From Membranihabitans maritimus (GTDB taxonomy: Bacteria; Bacteroidota; Bacteroidia; Chitinophagales; Saprospiraceae): 64,000 bases of DNA. Location: the NCBI RefSeq assembly GCF_021729145.1, contig NZ_JAJSLW010000022.1, positions 1 through 64,000 of the forward strand, written 5' to 3'. The stretch's first letter is position 1, and every line of letters starts with the position of its first letter. Below, in pieces: positions 1-8,774 of the stretch. A program made the translations under genes and the position numbers. A model generated the notes under the pieces. The model made no database searches and was not told the origin of the DNA. It saw only the letters and a program-made list of their open reading frames with translations.

Positions 1-341
1 AACTTCACATTGTGAAAAAATATATTTGTTAAATCTTAATTCTTCCTAATGCGTATCCTTTCGGGACCCCGTAGTTAGCTAATATCTGCGTTTTTCATTT
101 TGACATCACTACCCGATGATTGAGCTTGGACAAGCCGTACAAGTTTACCGTGTTTCACTACCCACATGACACGGATATATACTTCAAATTGAAAAAAAAT
201 ATAACATCCACAATAACTGCACTTATTTACGATGTTCAAATTCAGGTATTTAAGGAATTTTCAAAAAAATAACTTAAACGTTTTAAGGATTGCATTATTT
301 TTATCAATTTTATCAATTCAAAATAAAACACTGCTAGAATT
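1..341. other. Non-coding region upstream of kdgK
   Basis: I see no credible coding sequence here. The stretch is AT-rich. It has a weak 6-bp inverted repeat (CCGTGT at 148-153, ACACGG at 169-174), a near-palindrome around AAACGTTT at 276-283 (listed separately), and two tandem copies of TTTATCAATT at 300-318 just before the kdgK start. It probably holds the promoter and control region of the kdgK-eda pair. No exact TAnnTTTG box was found. Confidence 0.5.
273..287. promoter_or_regulatory. Candidate LacI-family operator upstream of kdgK
   Basis: The core AAACGTTT (276-283) is a perfect palindrome with a central CG, and its flanks (CTT and TAAG) extend the symmetry imperfectly. Many LacI-family regulators of sugar and sugar-acid genes bind palindromes with a central CG. 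The site lies 55 bases before the start of a KDG kinase gene, which fits control by a sugar-acid responsive repressor. No regulator gene is in the window, so this is inference. Confidence 0.35.
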
Positions 342-1379
342 ATGAAAAAAGTAATCACTTTTGGTGAAATTATGTTACGTCTAAGCCCTCCCGGTAACCT
401 GAGATTCTCTCAGGCTTCATCTTTTGATGTAGTTTATGGAGGTGGAGAGTCTAATGTTGCGGTTTCGCTTGCTAATTATGGGATCCCCGTAGAATTTGTT
501 ACCCGATTGCCAAAAAATGACATTGGAGATTGTGCTTTGGCCGAATTGAGGAAAAAGAATGTAGGCGTTAATCATATAGTCAGAGGAGGAGAAAGATTGG
601 GTATTTATTTTCTTGAGATTGGTGCCGTTTCACGGGGTAGTAAAGTAGTTTACGATCGCGCTCATTCTGCTATATCTGAAATCGAGGAAGGCATGATTGA
701 TTGGGAAGAGGTTTTTCAAGACGCACAGTGGTTTCACTGGACAGGCATTACTCCTGCCATTTCCCAAAAAGCTGCGGATGTCTGTAAGCAGGCTATCCAG
801 GCCGCTAATGATTTGGGTATTACTGTATCAACAGATCTCAATTATCGTAAGAACTTATGGAAATACGGCGTGGAAAGTACTGAGATAATGCCTGATCTGG
901 TTGCTGGATGTGATATTGTATTAGGTAACGAAGAAGATGCAGAAAAGCATTTCGGAATCCATCCTGAAGGGGTAGATGTCTCAAAAGGAGATACTATGGA
1001 TGCAATGGCGTATGAATCCGTTTGCAAACAACTTATGGAGCGATTTCCACGAATTAATAAGGTGATTATTACTTTAAGAGGTTCTCTTAGTGCCTCACAT
1101 AACACCTGGTCAGGCGTATTATATGACGGTAATAAATTATTAAAGGGTCCTGATTTTGATATCACGCATATTGTAGATAGAGTCGGTGGAGGAGATAGCT
1201 TTATGGGTGGATTAATTTACGGATTGATTCATTATAAAGATGACTTGCAAAGTGCTCTTGATTTTGCTGTATCCGCATCCTGCCTGAAACATACAATTTT
1301 TGGAGATGCCAACTTGGTTACTGTCTCTGAAGTCGAAAAATTAATGGGAGGTGATGCATCCGGAAGAGTAAGCCGATAA
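342..1379 (+). CDS. kdgK: 2-dehydro-3-deoxygluconate kinase (PfkB family)
   Basis: This cytoplasmic sugar kinase phosphorylates 2-keto-3-deoxygluconate (KDG) to KDPG, using ATP. The 345 residues match the family length. The N-terminal substrate-binding GGGESN is at residues 33-38. The C-terminal PfkB signature GGGDSFMGG contains the likely catalytic base Asp285. The next gene, 40 bases downstream, is the KDPG aldolase that uses the product, so the two form a unit converting KDG to pyruvate and glyceraldehyde-3-phosphate. KDG commonly comes from uronic acids (pectin, alginate) in this phylum. The start is an ATG with an A-rich leader, normal for Bacteroidota. Another PfkB sugar kinase is possible, but the aldolase neighbour makes KDG kinase the best call. 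Confidence 0.9.
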   Translation: MKKVITFGEIMLRLSPPGNLRFSQASSFDVVYGGGESNVAVSLANYGIPVEFVTRLPKNDIGDCALAELRKKNVGVNHIVRGGERLGIYFLEIGAVSRGSKVVYDRAHSAISEIEEGMIDWEEVFQDAQWFHWTGITPAISQKAADVCKQAIQAANDLGITVSTDLNYRKNLWKYGVESTEIMPDLVAGCDIVLGNEEDAEKHFGIHPEGVDVSKGDTMDAMAYESVCKQLMERFPRINKVIITLRGSLSASHNTWSGVLYDGNKLLKGPDFDITHIVDRVGGGDSFMGGLIYGLIHYKDDLQSALDFAVSASCLKHTIFGDANLVTVSEVEKLMGGDASGRVSR

Positions 1380-1419
1380 ATCAGTAATAAATAATAAATA
1401 ACAAAATAAATTACAATAT

Positions 1420-2082
1420 ATGGCTCAGTATTTCAGATCTGAAGTGATTCAGAATATAGAAGACCAAAGGCTTATGCCTTTATTCTATAATAAGGATATT
1501 GAATTATCAAAAGCTGCCTTGAAAGCGTGTTATGACGGAGGCGCCCGATTACTGGAATTCACGAACAGGGGTGATTATGCCCAGGATGTATTTTCTGAAC
1601 TTAATAAATACGCCATTGAAAATTTACCCGGTATGATTTTGGGTATTGGCTCTATTAATGACGCTCCCACTGCAGCGCTTTATATGCAATTGGGGGCCAA
1701 CTTTATCGTGGGACCATCATACCGCGAAGATGTCGCAAGGGTTTGTAATCGCAGAAAGGTTCTTTACGTCCCCGGTTGCGGATCACTTACCGAAATAGGA
1801 AATGCTGAAGAAATGGGATGTGAATTTGTCAAACTTTTCCCTGGGAGCGTGTATGGTCCCGGTTTTGTAAAAGCGATAAAAGGCCCCAGCCCATGGACGA
1901 AAATCATGCCTACCGGAGGGGTAAGCACTGATTTAGATAATTTAAAATCCTGGTTCTCTGCCGGAGTTAGTGCCGTAGGTATTGGTTCTAAATTAATTTC
2001 AAAAGATATTTTGATCAATAAAGATTGGCAGGGGCTGGAAGATAAAGTACGTCAGACATTATCTACTATTTCCCAACTCTGA
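1420..2082 (+). CDS. eda: KDPG / 4-hydroxy-2-oxoglutarate aldolase
   Basis: This class I (Schiff-base) aldolase splits 2-keto-3-deoxy-6-phosphogluconate into pyruvate and glyceraldehyde-3-phosphate. At 220 residues it is the usual size. The Schiff-base lysine is Lys138 in FVKLFPG. Glu46 and Arg50 in EFTNRG are the catalytic acid/base and substrate residues of the family. The phosphate-binding loop PTGGVS follows near residue 165. It sits directly after kdgK on the same strand and is probably co-transcribed. No 6-phosphogluconate dehydratase (edd) is in the window, so the pair is more likely for uronate breakdown than for a complete Entner-Doudoroff route. Confidence 0.92.
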   Translation: MAQYFRSEVIQNIEDQRLMPLFYNKDIELSKAALKACYDGGARLLEFTNRGDYAQDVFSELNKYAIENLPGMILGIGSINDAPTAALYMQLGANFIVGPSYREDVARVCNRRKVLYVPGCGSLTEIGNAEEMGCEFVKLFPGSVYGPGFVKAIKGPSPWTKIMPTGGVSTDLDNLKSWFSAGVSAVGIGSKLISKDILINKDWQGLEDKVRQTLSTISQL

Positions 2083-2132
2083 AGTTTTTGAAGTATAATA
2101 GATTTTGGTAAATTGACATTTTTATCAAAACT

Positions 2133-3647
2133 ATGAAAGTACTTAATCAGGAAAATACGGGAGAGTTGGATAAAAGGACGATGAAATTTCTGGGAATTTC
2201 ATCCTTTCAACTAATGGAAAAAGCGGTCTATGCTTTATATCGTCAGTTAAAAGATACGGTAAAAGATGTAGACCGTCCTTTTGTAATTTTAGCCGGTTCC
2301 GGCAATAACGGTGGTGATGGCATTGGATTGGCGCGCTTACTCAGCGAAGATGGGCATATAGTGGAATTATATTATTGTGATTATGCCCAACCAACGGATG
2401 AGAACTCCAAAATGCGCTCAAAACTTCCAAGAATGAAGTATTTAACCGAAAGTACAATTCATTCCGAAAGCGATTTTCCCAATCTGCCTAATAATTCTAT
2501 AGTAATAGACGCCATATTCGGGAATGGAATTAATCGTCCGCTATCCGGATTATGGTTGCACCTGGTGAAGCATGTCAATAGTCATTCAGAAAGTGTCACA
2601 GTTATAAGTATTGATATTCCTTCAGGATTACATCCTGATTCCTGGTATGGGACGGAAGCTGTCAAAGCCGACTTTACATTTACAATTGGACAGCCAAAGA
2701 AATCATTTTTTTACAGTGAAAGTGGCGAATATACCGGAGAATGGGATATTGTGGATATTGGACTTTCCTATTCAGAAACCAAAGATCTGCATACTAATTT
2801 ATTTTATGTAACCAAGGCACTTGTTCAATCAAGTGTAAATCTTAAGCGGAAGAAGTTTTCCCACAAAGGGATATATGGCCATGCCCTTTTAATAAACGGG
2901 TCTTATGGTAAAATGGGTGCAGCCATCCTGGCCGCAAGATCTAGCCTGAGAAGCGGTGTTGGGTTATTAACATGTCATGTGCCTAAAATCGGCTATCCTA
3001 TTATGCAGATTTCGGTTCCTGAAGCTATGGTTTCTGTTGATGATCACGATTATTATTTCCATTCCTGCATAGATACCCAAAAATATTCAGCTATTGGTAT
3101 CGGTTCAGGAATAGATCATAGATCTGGTGTTGAAGAAGCTCTACTCTACATTTTAAAACAAAGTAAAAAACCTTTAGTATTAGATGCAGATGCTTTAAAT
3201 ATTATCGCTTCCAAGGAAGATTGGATACAAGCAATTCCTGCGGATTCAATTATTACACCCCATCCCGGAGAATTCCGACGATTATTCGGGAGCTGGGAGA
3301 GCGATGAAGAAAAACTTAATATCCAACTTACAATTTCAAAAGAACATCACATTTATATTGTTCTTAAGGGCGCTCATACATCCATTTCAACTCCGGATGG
3401 TAGAATATTTTTCAATTCAACCGGAAATCCGGGGATGGCAACACCGGGAAGCGGCGATACTCTTACAGGTATTTTGACCTCTTTCCGAGCTCAGGGGATT
3501 CCACCACTAGCAGCCTGCCTGACCGGCGTATATTTACATGGCATGGCAGGTGACCTGGCCAGTAAAGACAAAGGAGAAATATCCCTGATTAGTTCTGATA
3601 TTATCGATTATTTGGGAAGTGCCTTTCAGGATACTTTTGGATATTAG
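2133..3647 (+). CDS. nnrD/nnrE: Bifunctional NAD(P)HX epimerase / ADP-dependent NAD(P)HX dehydratase
   Basis: This enzyme repairs hydrated NADH and NADPH. The N-terminal YjeF_N domain (about residues 1-215) epimerises NAD(P)HX and carries GNNGGDG at 57-63. The C-terminal carbohydrate-kinase-like domain (about 240-500) dehydrates the S-form, with the GSGDTLTG signature at 439-446 and the presumed catalytic Asp442. The 504 residues match other fused bacterial versions. It is 50 bases after eda on the same strand and may be read through from it, although its role is general metabolite repair. A weak hairpin (CAGCCT/AGGCTG, about 3700-3723) follows the stop codon. Confidence 0.92.
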   Translation: MKVLNQENTGELDKRTMKFLGISSFQLMEKAVYALYRQLKDTVKDVDRPFVILAGSGNNGGDGIGLARLLSEDGHIVELYYCDYAQPTDENSKMRSKLPRMKYLTESTIHSESDFPNLPNNSIVIDAIFGNGINRPLSGLWLHLVKHVNSHSESVTVISIDIPSGLHPDSWYGTEAVKADFTFTIGQPKKSFFYSESGEYTGEWDIVDIGLSYSETKDLHTNLFYVTKALVQSSVNLKRKKFSHKGIYGHALLINGSYGKMGAAILAARSSLRSGVGLLTCHVPKIGYPIMQISVPEAMVSVDDHDYYFHSCIDTQKYSAIGIGSGIDHRSGVEEALLYILKQSKKPLVLDADALNIIASKEDWIQAIPADSIITPHPGEFRRLFGSWESDEEKLNIQLTISKEHHIYIVLKGAHTSISTPDGRIFFNSTGNPGMATPGSGDTLTGILTSFRAQGIPPLAACLTGVYLHGMAGDLASKDKGEISLISSDIIDYLGSAFQDTFGY

Positions 3648-3735
3648 CGATATACATAGATCTTATTTTGTAGTTCTGTTTATCTCTCAAACAGCCTGAA
3701 TTCTAAAATTTGAGGCTGCTTGGTGTTATTCCTTC

Positions 3736-4233
3736 TTATCTTCCCCTCCTACCCAATTCAATGACCTTCATATTTTCGATTTTACCACTGTTGATTTCAA
3801 ATTTAAGAATTGTCCGCATTAAATGAAATCCATGATGTCCGCAGGCTCCAGGGTTTACATACAATAAATTATTTTTGTTATCATATTGGATTTTAAGAAT
3901 ATGGGAGTGCCCACAAACGAGAATCTTGGGATGGAATTGGTGGATAAGGTTTTTGACATGTGAATGATAGTACCCAAACTTTCCGGCGATATGAATCATC
4001 AATACCTTAATACCGGATCTATCCATACATAGGTATTCGTCGTATTCAGATTGAATAATGTGATTATCTATATTACCATATACTGTTTCTACCGGGGCAA
4101 TGCATGCAAGCTGATCCATAATTTCAATTTTGCCAATATCACCTGCATGCCATATTTCATCAACATCTTCAAAATGTTGTAAAATTGTTGGATCCAAAAA
4201 ACTGTGTGTATCCGAAAGTACCCCTATTTTCAA
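3736..4233 (-). CDS. YfcE/MJ0936-type metallophosphoesterase
   Basis: A 165-residue calcineurin-like phosphoesterase. All metal-binding blocks of the family are present: D8-x-H10, GD at 31-32, GNID at 53-56 and GHSH at 108-111, with a further NPGACGHHG block near 128. Proteins of this size and type are cytoplasmic phosphodiesterases with two metal ions; the true substrate is unknown for most. The start codon overlaps the stop of the upstream oxidoreductase gene by four bases (ATGA arrangement), so the two are translationally linked, with this gene last in the transcript. Confidence 0.85.
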   Translation of the reverse strand: MKIGVLSDTHSFLDPTILQHFEDVDEIWHAGDIGKIEIMDQLACIAPVETVYGNIDNHIIQSEYDEYLCMDRSGIKVLMIHIAGKFGYYHSHVKNLIHQFHPKILVCGHSHILKIQYDNKNNLLYVNPGACGHHGFHLMRTILKFEINSGKIENMKVIELGRRGR

Positions 4234-5204
4234 TCCTCTTTAATTTTTATTATAATCTTTCCAAATTGATCGTAATTCCCTAAATATTCTAATGCCTCAT
4301 TAATATTTTCCAGCGCAAATTCCTTGTCGATAACTGGTCGTATTGTATGGTGGCTAATATAGACAAGCATCTTTTGAAAATCAAAATTACTTCCCATAGT
4401 AGTGCCAATAATTGAAATTTGCTTCCAAAATACTTTCGCTGGATTAATAGGAGGATAGGCCCCTTGGGTGCCTCCGTATACAATTATTTTGCCTCCTGGA
4501 TTACAGAGATCCAGTAATTTATCAAAATCATCCCCTCCTGCACCGTCGATTATAAGATCCAATCCTTTGGAGCATTCTTTCAACCTTTGCCACCATCCCT
4601 TTTCAGTATATAAAACACCATCAACAGCTCCAATAGCTTTAGCACGTTCCAATTTATATTCCGAAGAGGTAGTGCAATAAACTTTTGATCCGGCTGCTAC
4701 TGCCATCTGTATAGCGATAGAGGCTACACCTCCTCCCGCTCCCGTAATTAAAACTTTTTGACCGGATTTTAAACACCCTTTATTAAATAAACTTCGATAT
4801 GCTGTCAATCCAACTAAGGGCAATGCTGCGCATTCCTGATCCGTCAGAAAATGGGGTGCTGGATAAATTTGAGATTTTAGTAGGTCACATTTTTCGGCCA
4901 AAAATCCGTTTTCCGGCATTCCTTTTATATGAAATTGTTTTTCCTGGAAAGCATCATTATTTCCCCAGTCAATTCCAGGATTTGCAACGACACGCTCTCC
5001 GTCTTCCCGAACACCTACACCGTCAGAACCCAGTATCACCGGTAATTTTATATTGGGATACAATCCCTTCGTAATCCAATAGTCCCGTCTGTTGAGAGAT
5101 GCATATTTTACATTAATGACCTCCCTGTCATTCTCTGACTTCGGATTTGGCTGTTGAATTATCTGGAGTGGTTGATTCAGTTTTTTGAGAATGGCCGCTT
5201 TCAT
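4230..5204 (-). CDS. Quinone oxidoreductase-like / zinc-type alcohol dehydrogenase family protein
   Basis: This 324-residue medium-chain dehydrogenase/reductase has an N-terminal GroES-like domain (about 1-125) and a Rossmann domain with the nucleotide-binding GAGGGVAS at 155-162. The usual cysteine ligands of structural zinc are absent, which points to a zinc-free NADPH:quinone or enoyl reductase type. The substrate cannot be told. The start MKAAIL is typical of the family, yet it places the first 77 bases inside the 3' end of the DUF502 gene on the same strand in another frame. The gene also overlaps the following phosphoesterase gene by four bases. Confidence 0.85.
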   Translation of the reverse strand: MKAAILKKLNQPLQIIQQPNPKSENDREVINVKYASLNRRDYWITKGLYPNIKLPVILGSDGVGVREDGERVVANPGIDWGNNDAFQEKQFHIKGMPENGFLAEKCDLLKSQIYPAPHFLTDQECAALPLVGLTAYRSLFNKGCLKSGQKVLITGAGGGVASIAIQMAVAAGSKVYCTTSSEYKLERAKAIGAVDGVLYTEKGWWQRLKECSKGLDLIIDGAGGDDFDKLLDLCNPGGKIIVYGGTQGAYPPINPAKVFWKQISIIGTTMGSNFDFQKMLVYISHHTIRPVIDKEFALENINEALEYLGNYDQFGKIIIKIKED

Positions 5205-5814
5205 ATAAAAAATGTTTGTTCAAAATGTTTGATGAACCAGACCCTACAGCGATAATCGATCGCATCGCCTCCTCGGGTTTTACATCAATTACAATAATTT
5301 GAGATCTTTTTACATGGTAAATAAATCCGCTCGTAGGATTAGGTCCTGTAGGTACAAATACGGTACAATATTCACCTAATGTTTCATCAGTCAAAAACCC
5401 AGTCGTTAAAGTATCCGTATTATACAAATCGATAAGGACAACCTTGAACAAGTTCATATTTGAATTCCCAATTAATTGCTGTACCGCTTCTTTTATGGTT
5501 CCATAGTAGGGAAGTTTAAACAAGATATGACGCTCTACCCTATCTACCAATTTTTTACCATGAGGTGTACTTACAAACAACCCGATCAAAAAACAAAGCA
5601 ATATTAAAAATACAAGGGCAAAAAAGTCAACCAATAAAGGGTATTCAAAAACTTCATGCGCATTTGAAAGGCCTAATAAGGGTTTGACAACACCGGTTAC
5701 CGTATAAAAAATAAAGGTAGTGACTATATAAAATATGGCCATTGGTAAAATAACGATCAGACCACCAATAATTGTGGTTTTTATAAAGTTCCTGGTTCCA
5801 TTATCTAGCTTCAT
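5128..5814 (-). CDS. DUF502 family membrane protein
   Basis: A 228-residue inner-membrane protein of the DUF502 family, function unknown. Two hydrophobic segments (about residues 13-40 and 60-82) are followed by a soluble part with the family-typical FVPTGPNPTSGF stretch. The last 25 codons overlap the start of the downstream oxidoreductase gene in a different frame. This tail is polar and rich in Ser/Thr (SGHSQKTESTTPDNSTAK) and looks poorly constrained, as if the stop codon had moved downstream. It is the first gene of a three-gene minus-strand transcript. Confidence 0.85.
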   Translation of the reverse strand: MKLDNGTRNFIKTTIIGGLIVILPMAIFYIVTTFIFYTVTGVVKPLLGLSNAHEVFEYPLLVDFFALVFLILLCFLIGLFVSTPHGKKLVDRVERHILFKLPYYGTIKEAVQQLIGNSNMNLFKVVLIDLYNTDTLTTGFLTDETLGEYCTVFVPTGPNPTSGFIYHVKRSQIIVIDVKPEEAMRSIIAVGSGSSNILNKHFLYESGHSQKTESTTPDNSTAKSEVRE

Positions 5815-5932
5815 ATAAATGCCAATTTTACAATAATCAATTTCATAAATACAGCATTACTTATTTTCATATTGCCAGTTTACTATTTTTGTTATACATA
5901 CATTTTCAGTCCGAAGTACAAGCTCAATTTAT

Positions 5933-5940
5933 TAGTTTTG
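5933..5940 (+). promoter_or_regulatory. -7 box of the threonine dehydratase-panB-mltG-tilS operon
   Basis: TAGTTTTG matches the Bacteroidota primary sigma factor -7 consensus TAnnTTTG exactly. It lies 30 bases before the ATG at 5971. A longer reading frame begins at a TTG at 5872, but that start lies upstream of this box, so the box supports the internal start. No clear -33 TTTG partner is visible. Confidence 0.5.
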
Positions 5941-5970
5941 TTTATACTTCAATTGATTAAATTATCAGCG

Positions 5971-6921
5971 ATGACAGAGTTAAAAATATTGCGCGAGGCA
6001 CGAAGAATAATTCACAATCATATTTCTTATACCCCTATCCTATATTCTACCCTCTTGAACGAAAAATATGGAGCTAAGGTTTTATTTAAATGTGAAAATT
6101 TTCAAATAACCGGATCCTTTAAATTGAGGGGCGCATATTACAGTGCCTTCAAAAAAATCCAACGAACCGGTAAGACATCTTTAGCCGGCCATTCCTCGGG
6201 TAATTTTGCTCAAGCGTTGGCTAAGACAGCCCATTTGATGGGTGTTGAATCCACTATAGTCATGCCGGGCAATGCACCAGAAATAAAAGTAGAAGGTGTA
6301 AAAAGATGGAATGGAAAAATTATTTATTCGGAAAACAGTCCTCAGTCGAGAGAAGCTAAACTGCATGAATTTATAAATCAACATCCAGAGGCAATTTATA
6401 TGCATCCCTCTGATGACATGGATATGATTTACGGCAATTCTACTGCCGTCCAGGAATTAATCGAGGAAGAATCGGACATTGAAATAGTAATTGTACCGGT
6501 AGGAGGTGGTGGAATCCTGGCAGGAGCTGCCCTGGCCAGTAAAAATTTACTACCAAAAATAAAAGTCTACGGAGCAGAACCTTCAGGGGCTGATGATGCC
6601 GCCAGATCTTTCAGAACAGGAAAAATTGTACCTAGTGTTGAGCCTCAAACCATAGCAGACGGCCTAAGAACTCAATTAGGAAAAAACAATTTCCCAATTA
6701 TTCAATCACTGGTAACAGATATTTTGACAGTTTCGGAAGCCGATATAATTACTTCTATGAAAGATATATACCAATACTTAAAAATTGTGATTGAACCTTC
6801 ATCGGCTGTCCCACTTGCTGTTATCAGGAAAAACCCACAGCTATTCAGTAACAAGAGAATTGGGATAATTATTACTGGTGGTAACATAGATTTAGTTAAC
6901 TTGGCCCAAATTTTTAAATAG
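5971..6921 (+). CDS. PLP-dependent threonine/serine dehydratase (ammonia-lyase) or serine racemase-like enzyme
   Basis: This 316-residue fold-type II PLP enzyme probably deaminates threonine or serine to the 2-oxoacid. The Schiff-base lysine is Lys51 in SFKLRGA, the substrate-carboxylate loop is SSGNFA at 75-80, and the PLP-phosphate loop is GGGGILAG at 178-185. There is no C-terminal ACT regulatory domain, so it is of the short catabolic or racemase-like type rather than a full-length IlvA. I chose the ATG at 5971: the family N-terminus begins there, and a -7 box sits 30 bases upstream, whereas the longer frame from 5872 adds a hydrophobic 33-residue stretch without family likeness. It is first of four closely packed genes. 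Confidence 0.82.
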   Translation: MTELKILREARRIIHNHISYTPILYSTLLNEKYGAKVLFKCENFQITGSFKLRGAYYSAFKKIQRTGKTSLAGHSSGNFAQALAKTAHLMGVESTIVMPGNAPEIKVEGVKRWNGKIIYSENSPQSREAKLHEFINQHPEAIYMHPSDDMDMIYGNSTAVQELIEEESDIEIVIVPVGGGGILAGAALASKNLLPKIKVYGAEPSGADDAARSFRTGKIVPSVEPQTIADGLRTQLGKNNFPIIQSLVTDILTVSEADIITSMKDIYQYLKIVIEPSSAVPLAVIRKNPQLFSNKRIGIIITGGNIDLVNLAQIFK

Positions 6922-6927
6922 ATCAAC

Positions 6928-7746
6928 ATGTCAATATCTAAGGAGGTAAAAAGAATTACCGTACACACCTTGCGGCAAATGAAGGAAGCCGGGGAAAAAA
7001 TTTCAATGCTAACGGCTTATGATTATTCTATGGCCAGGATATTGGATGAAGCCGGCATCGAGGTATTATTAGTTGGAGATTCGGCATCAAATGTAGTAGC
7101 GGGTCATGAAACAACTTTGCCTATCACCCTGGATCAAATGATCTTCCTGGCAGAAAGCGTCATTCGAGGCACACAAAAAGCATTGGTTGTTGTCGATTTG
7201 CCTTTCGGTACGTATCAGGGGAATTCCAAAAAAGCCTTGTCATCTGCGATTCGAATAATGAAAGAATCGGGCGCACATGCGGTCAAAATAGAGGGAGGCA
7301 TCGAAATAAAAGATAGTATTAAAAGGATATTATCCGCAGGGGTTCCGGTTTTGGGACACCTGGGCCTAACGCCGCAATCAATTTATAAGTTTGGTACTTA
7401 TACCGTCAGAGCCAAGGAGGAAGAAGAAGCTGAACGATTAAAAAAGGATGCGTTATTACTCGAAGAACTGGGATGTTTCGGGATCGTCTTGGAAAAAATA
7501 CCTACTACTTTAGCCGCAGAGGTAACCCGTAGCATCTCGATTCCGACTATTGGAATTGGAGCCGGTGATAAAGTTGATGGTCAGGTTTTGGTTACGCACG
7601 ACATGCTAGGTATTACCAAGGATTTCAAACCCAGATTTTTAAGACGGTACAGGGATTTATACAAAGATATTTTCGATGCCGCTCAGGAGTATAAAAAAGA
7701 TGTCAAAAATTTTGATTTTCCAAACCAAAGTGAGCAATATAAATGA
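6928..7746 (+). CDS. panB: 3-methyl-2-oxobutanoate hydroxymethyltransferase
   Basis: PanB makes ketopantoate from 2-oxoisovalerate and methylene-tetrahydrofolate, the first step of pantothenate (coenzyme A) synthesis. The 272 residues match the usual length. The metal-binding VGDS (Asp51) with the GHETTLPIT loop at 59-67, the VKIEGG segment and the GIGAGD block near 210 are all present. It lies six bases after the dehydratase gene and its stop overlaps the mltG start by four bases, so it is in the middle of an operon. panC and panD are not nearby. Confidence 0.95.
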   Translation: MSISKEVKRITVHTLRQMKEAGEKISMLTAYDYSMARILDEAGIEVLLVGDSASNVVAGHETTLPITLDQMIFLAESVIRGTQKALVVVDLPFGTYQGNSKKALSSAIRIMKESGAHAVKIEGGIEIKDSIKRILSAGVPVLGHLGLTPQSIYKFGTYTVRAKEEEEAERLKKDALLLEELGCFGIVLEKIPTTLAAEVTRSISIPTIGIGAGDKVDGQVLVTHDMLGITKDFKPRFLRRYRDLYKDIFDAAQEYKKDVKNFDFPNQSEQYK

Positions 7747-8774
7747 ATAGAAAATTAATAACTATTTTTACTATAGTTATAGTTTTGCTTGGTATAGGTA
7801 CTTATGTCGGATGGTTGTATTATCAATCAATTTTTGGTGAGAACATTCGCGAAAATGAAAATTCGATCGTATATATTTATCCGGGTTCGATAGAGGATTC
7901 GATTCGGACCAAAATAGAACCCTTCCTCCTCAATAAAAAATCTTTTGAAAGGGCCCAAAAAGTACTGGATTTTGAATTTACTAATACCAAACCAGGACGG
8001 TACAACTTTGGCGGTATTAGTACCAACCGCGAATTAATTAATACATTACGTTCGGGAAATGTAGAACCGGTTAATGTCATAATTTATAACGAAAATTCTT
8101 TAGGGGAACTTGCCGGAAAATTGAGTAAATATTTATTAATGGATTCCCTTGAATTAAAAACCTGTATCCAACAATCCGATCTCCTCAATGAGAATGGTTT
8201 TGCCGGGGATTCTCTTTTTACATTGTTTATTCCAAATACATACCAAATGTATTGGATGACGAATTGTGAAGCATTATCCAAACGATTAATAAAAGAACAC
8301 AATACTTTTTGGGAAAGTAACGATAGGCTGCAAAAAGCAAAGAGACTGGGGATGACACCACATGAAATATATACACTTGCTACTATTGTAGATCGGGAAA
8401 CACTCGCTGCCAGGGAAAAGCCTATAGTTGCAAAATTATACCTCAATAGATTGGAAAAAGGCATGTTACTTCAGGCTGACCCTACGGTAGTTTTTGCCAA
8501 TCAATTACAGGGCGCACGCCGGGTATTATACAAACATCTGGAAATTGACTCTCCTTATAATACCTACAAATATCCCGGTCTTCCTCCCGGCCCCATTGGA
8601 ATAGCATCTATAAGCGGGATAGATGCCGTTCTAAATCACGATGAACATTCATATCTTTATATGTGCTCCAAACCCGATAACAGTGGTTTGCATAATTTTG
8701 CAACAAACATCCGTGAACACAATATAAATGCAGCTGCGTATAGAAGATGGTTAAATCAAAGAGGTATTCGTTAG
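7743..8774 (+). CDS. mltG: Endolytic murein transglycosylase
   Basis: MltG is a membrane-anchored lytic transglycosylase that cuts nascent glycan strands and sets their length. The 343 residues hold one N-terminal transmembrane anchor (about 7-27) and a YceG-like domain, ending with NRLEKG and the [10 protein letters not shown] block near 244-253. The conserved IVEKET segment reads IVDRET here: the first acidic residue is Asp217 rather than Glu, while Glu219 is kept. The first position is the one usually aligned with the catalytic Glu of the E. coli enzyme, so activity could be altered. The gene overlaps panB by four bases and directly abuts tilS. Confidence 0.9.
   Translation: MNRKLITIFTIVIVLLGIGTYVGWLYYQSIFGENIRENENSIVYIYPGSIEDSIRTKIEPFLLNKKSFERAQKVLDFEFTNTKPGRYNFGGISTNRELINTLRSGNVEPVNVIIYNENSLGELAGKLSKYLLMDSLELKTCIQQSDLLNENGFAGDSLFTLFIPNTYQMYWMTNCEALSKRLIKEHNTFWESNDRLQKAKRLGMTPHEIYTLATIVDRETLAAREKPIVAKLYLNRLEKGMLLQADPTVVFANQLQGARRVLYKHLEIDSPYNTYKYPGLPPGPIGIASISGIDAVLNHDEHSYLYMCSKPDNSGLHNFATNIREHNINAAAYRRWLNQRGIR

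Noticed and set aside
1420-2082. Complete Entner-Doudoroff pathway
   Set aside because: No 6-phosphogluconate dehydratase gene in the window.
5872-5970. Longer N-terminus of the threonine dehydratase from a TTG
   Set aside because: No family likeness in the added 33 residues and the -7 box lies inside it.
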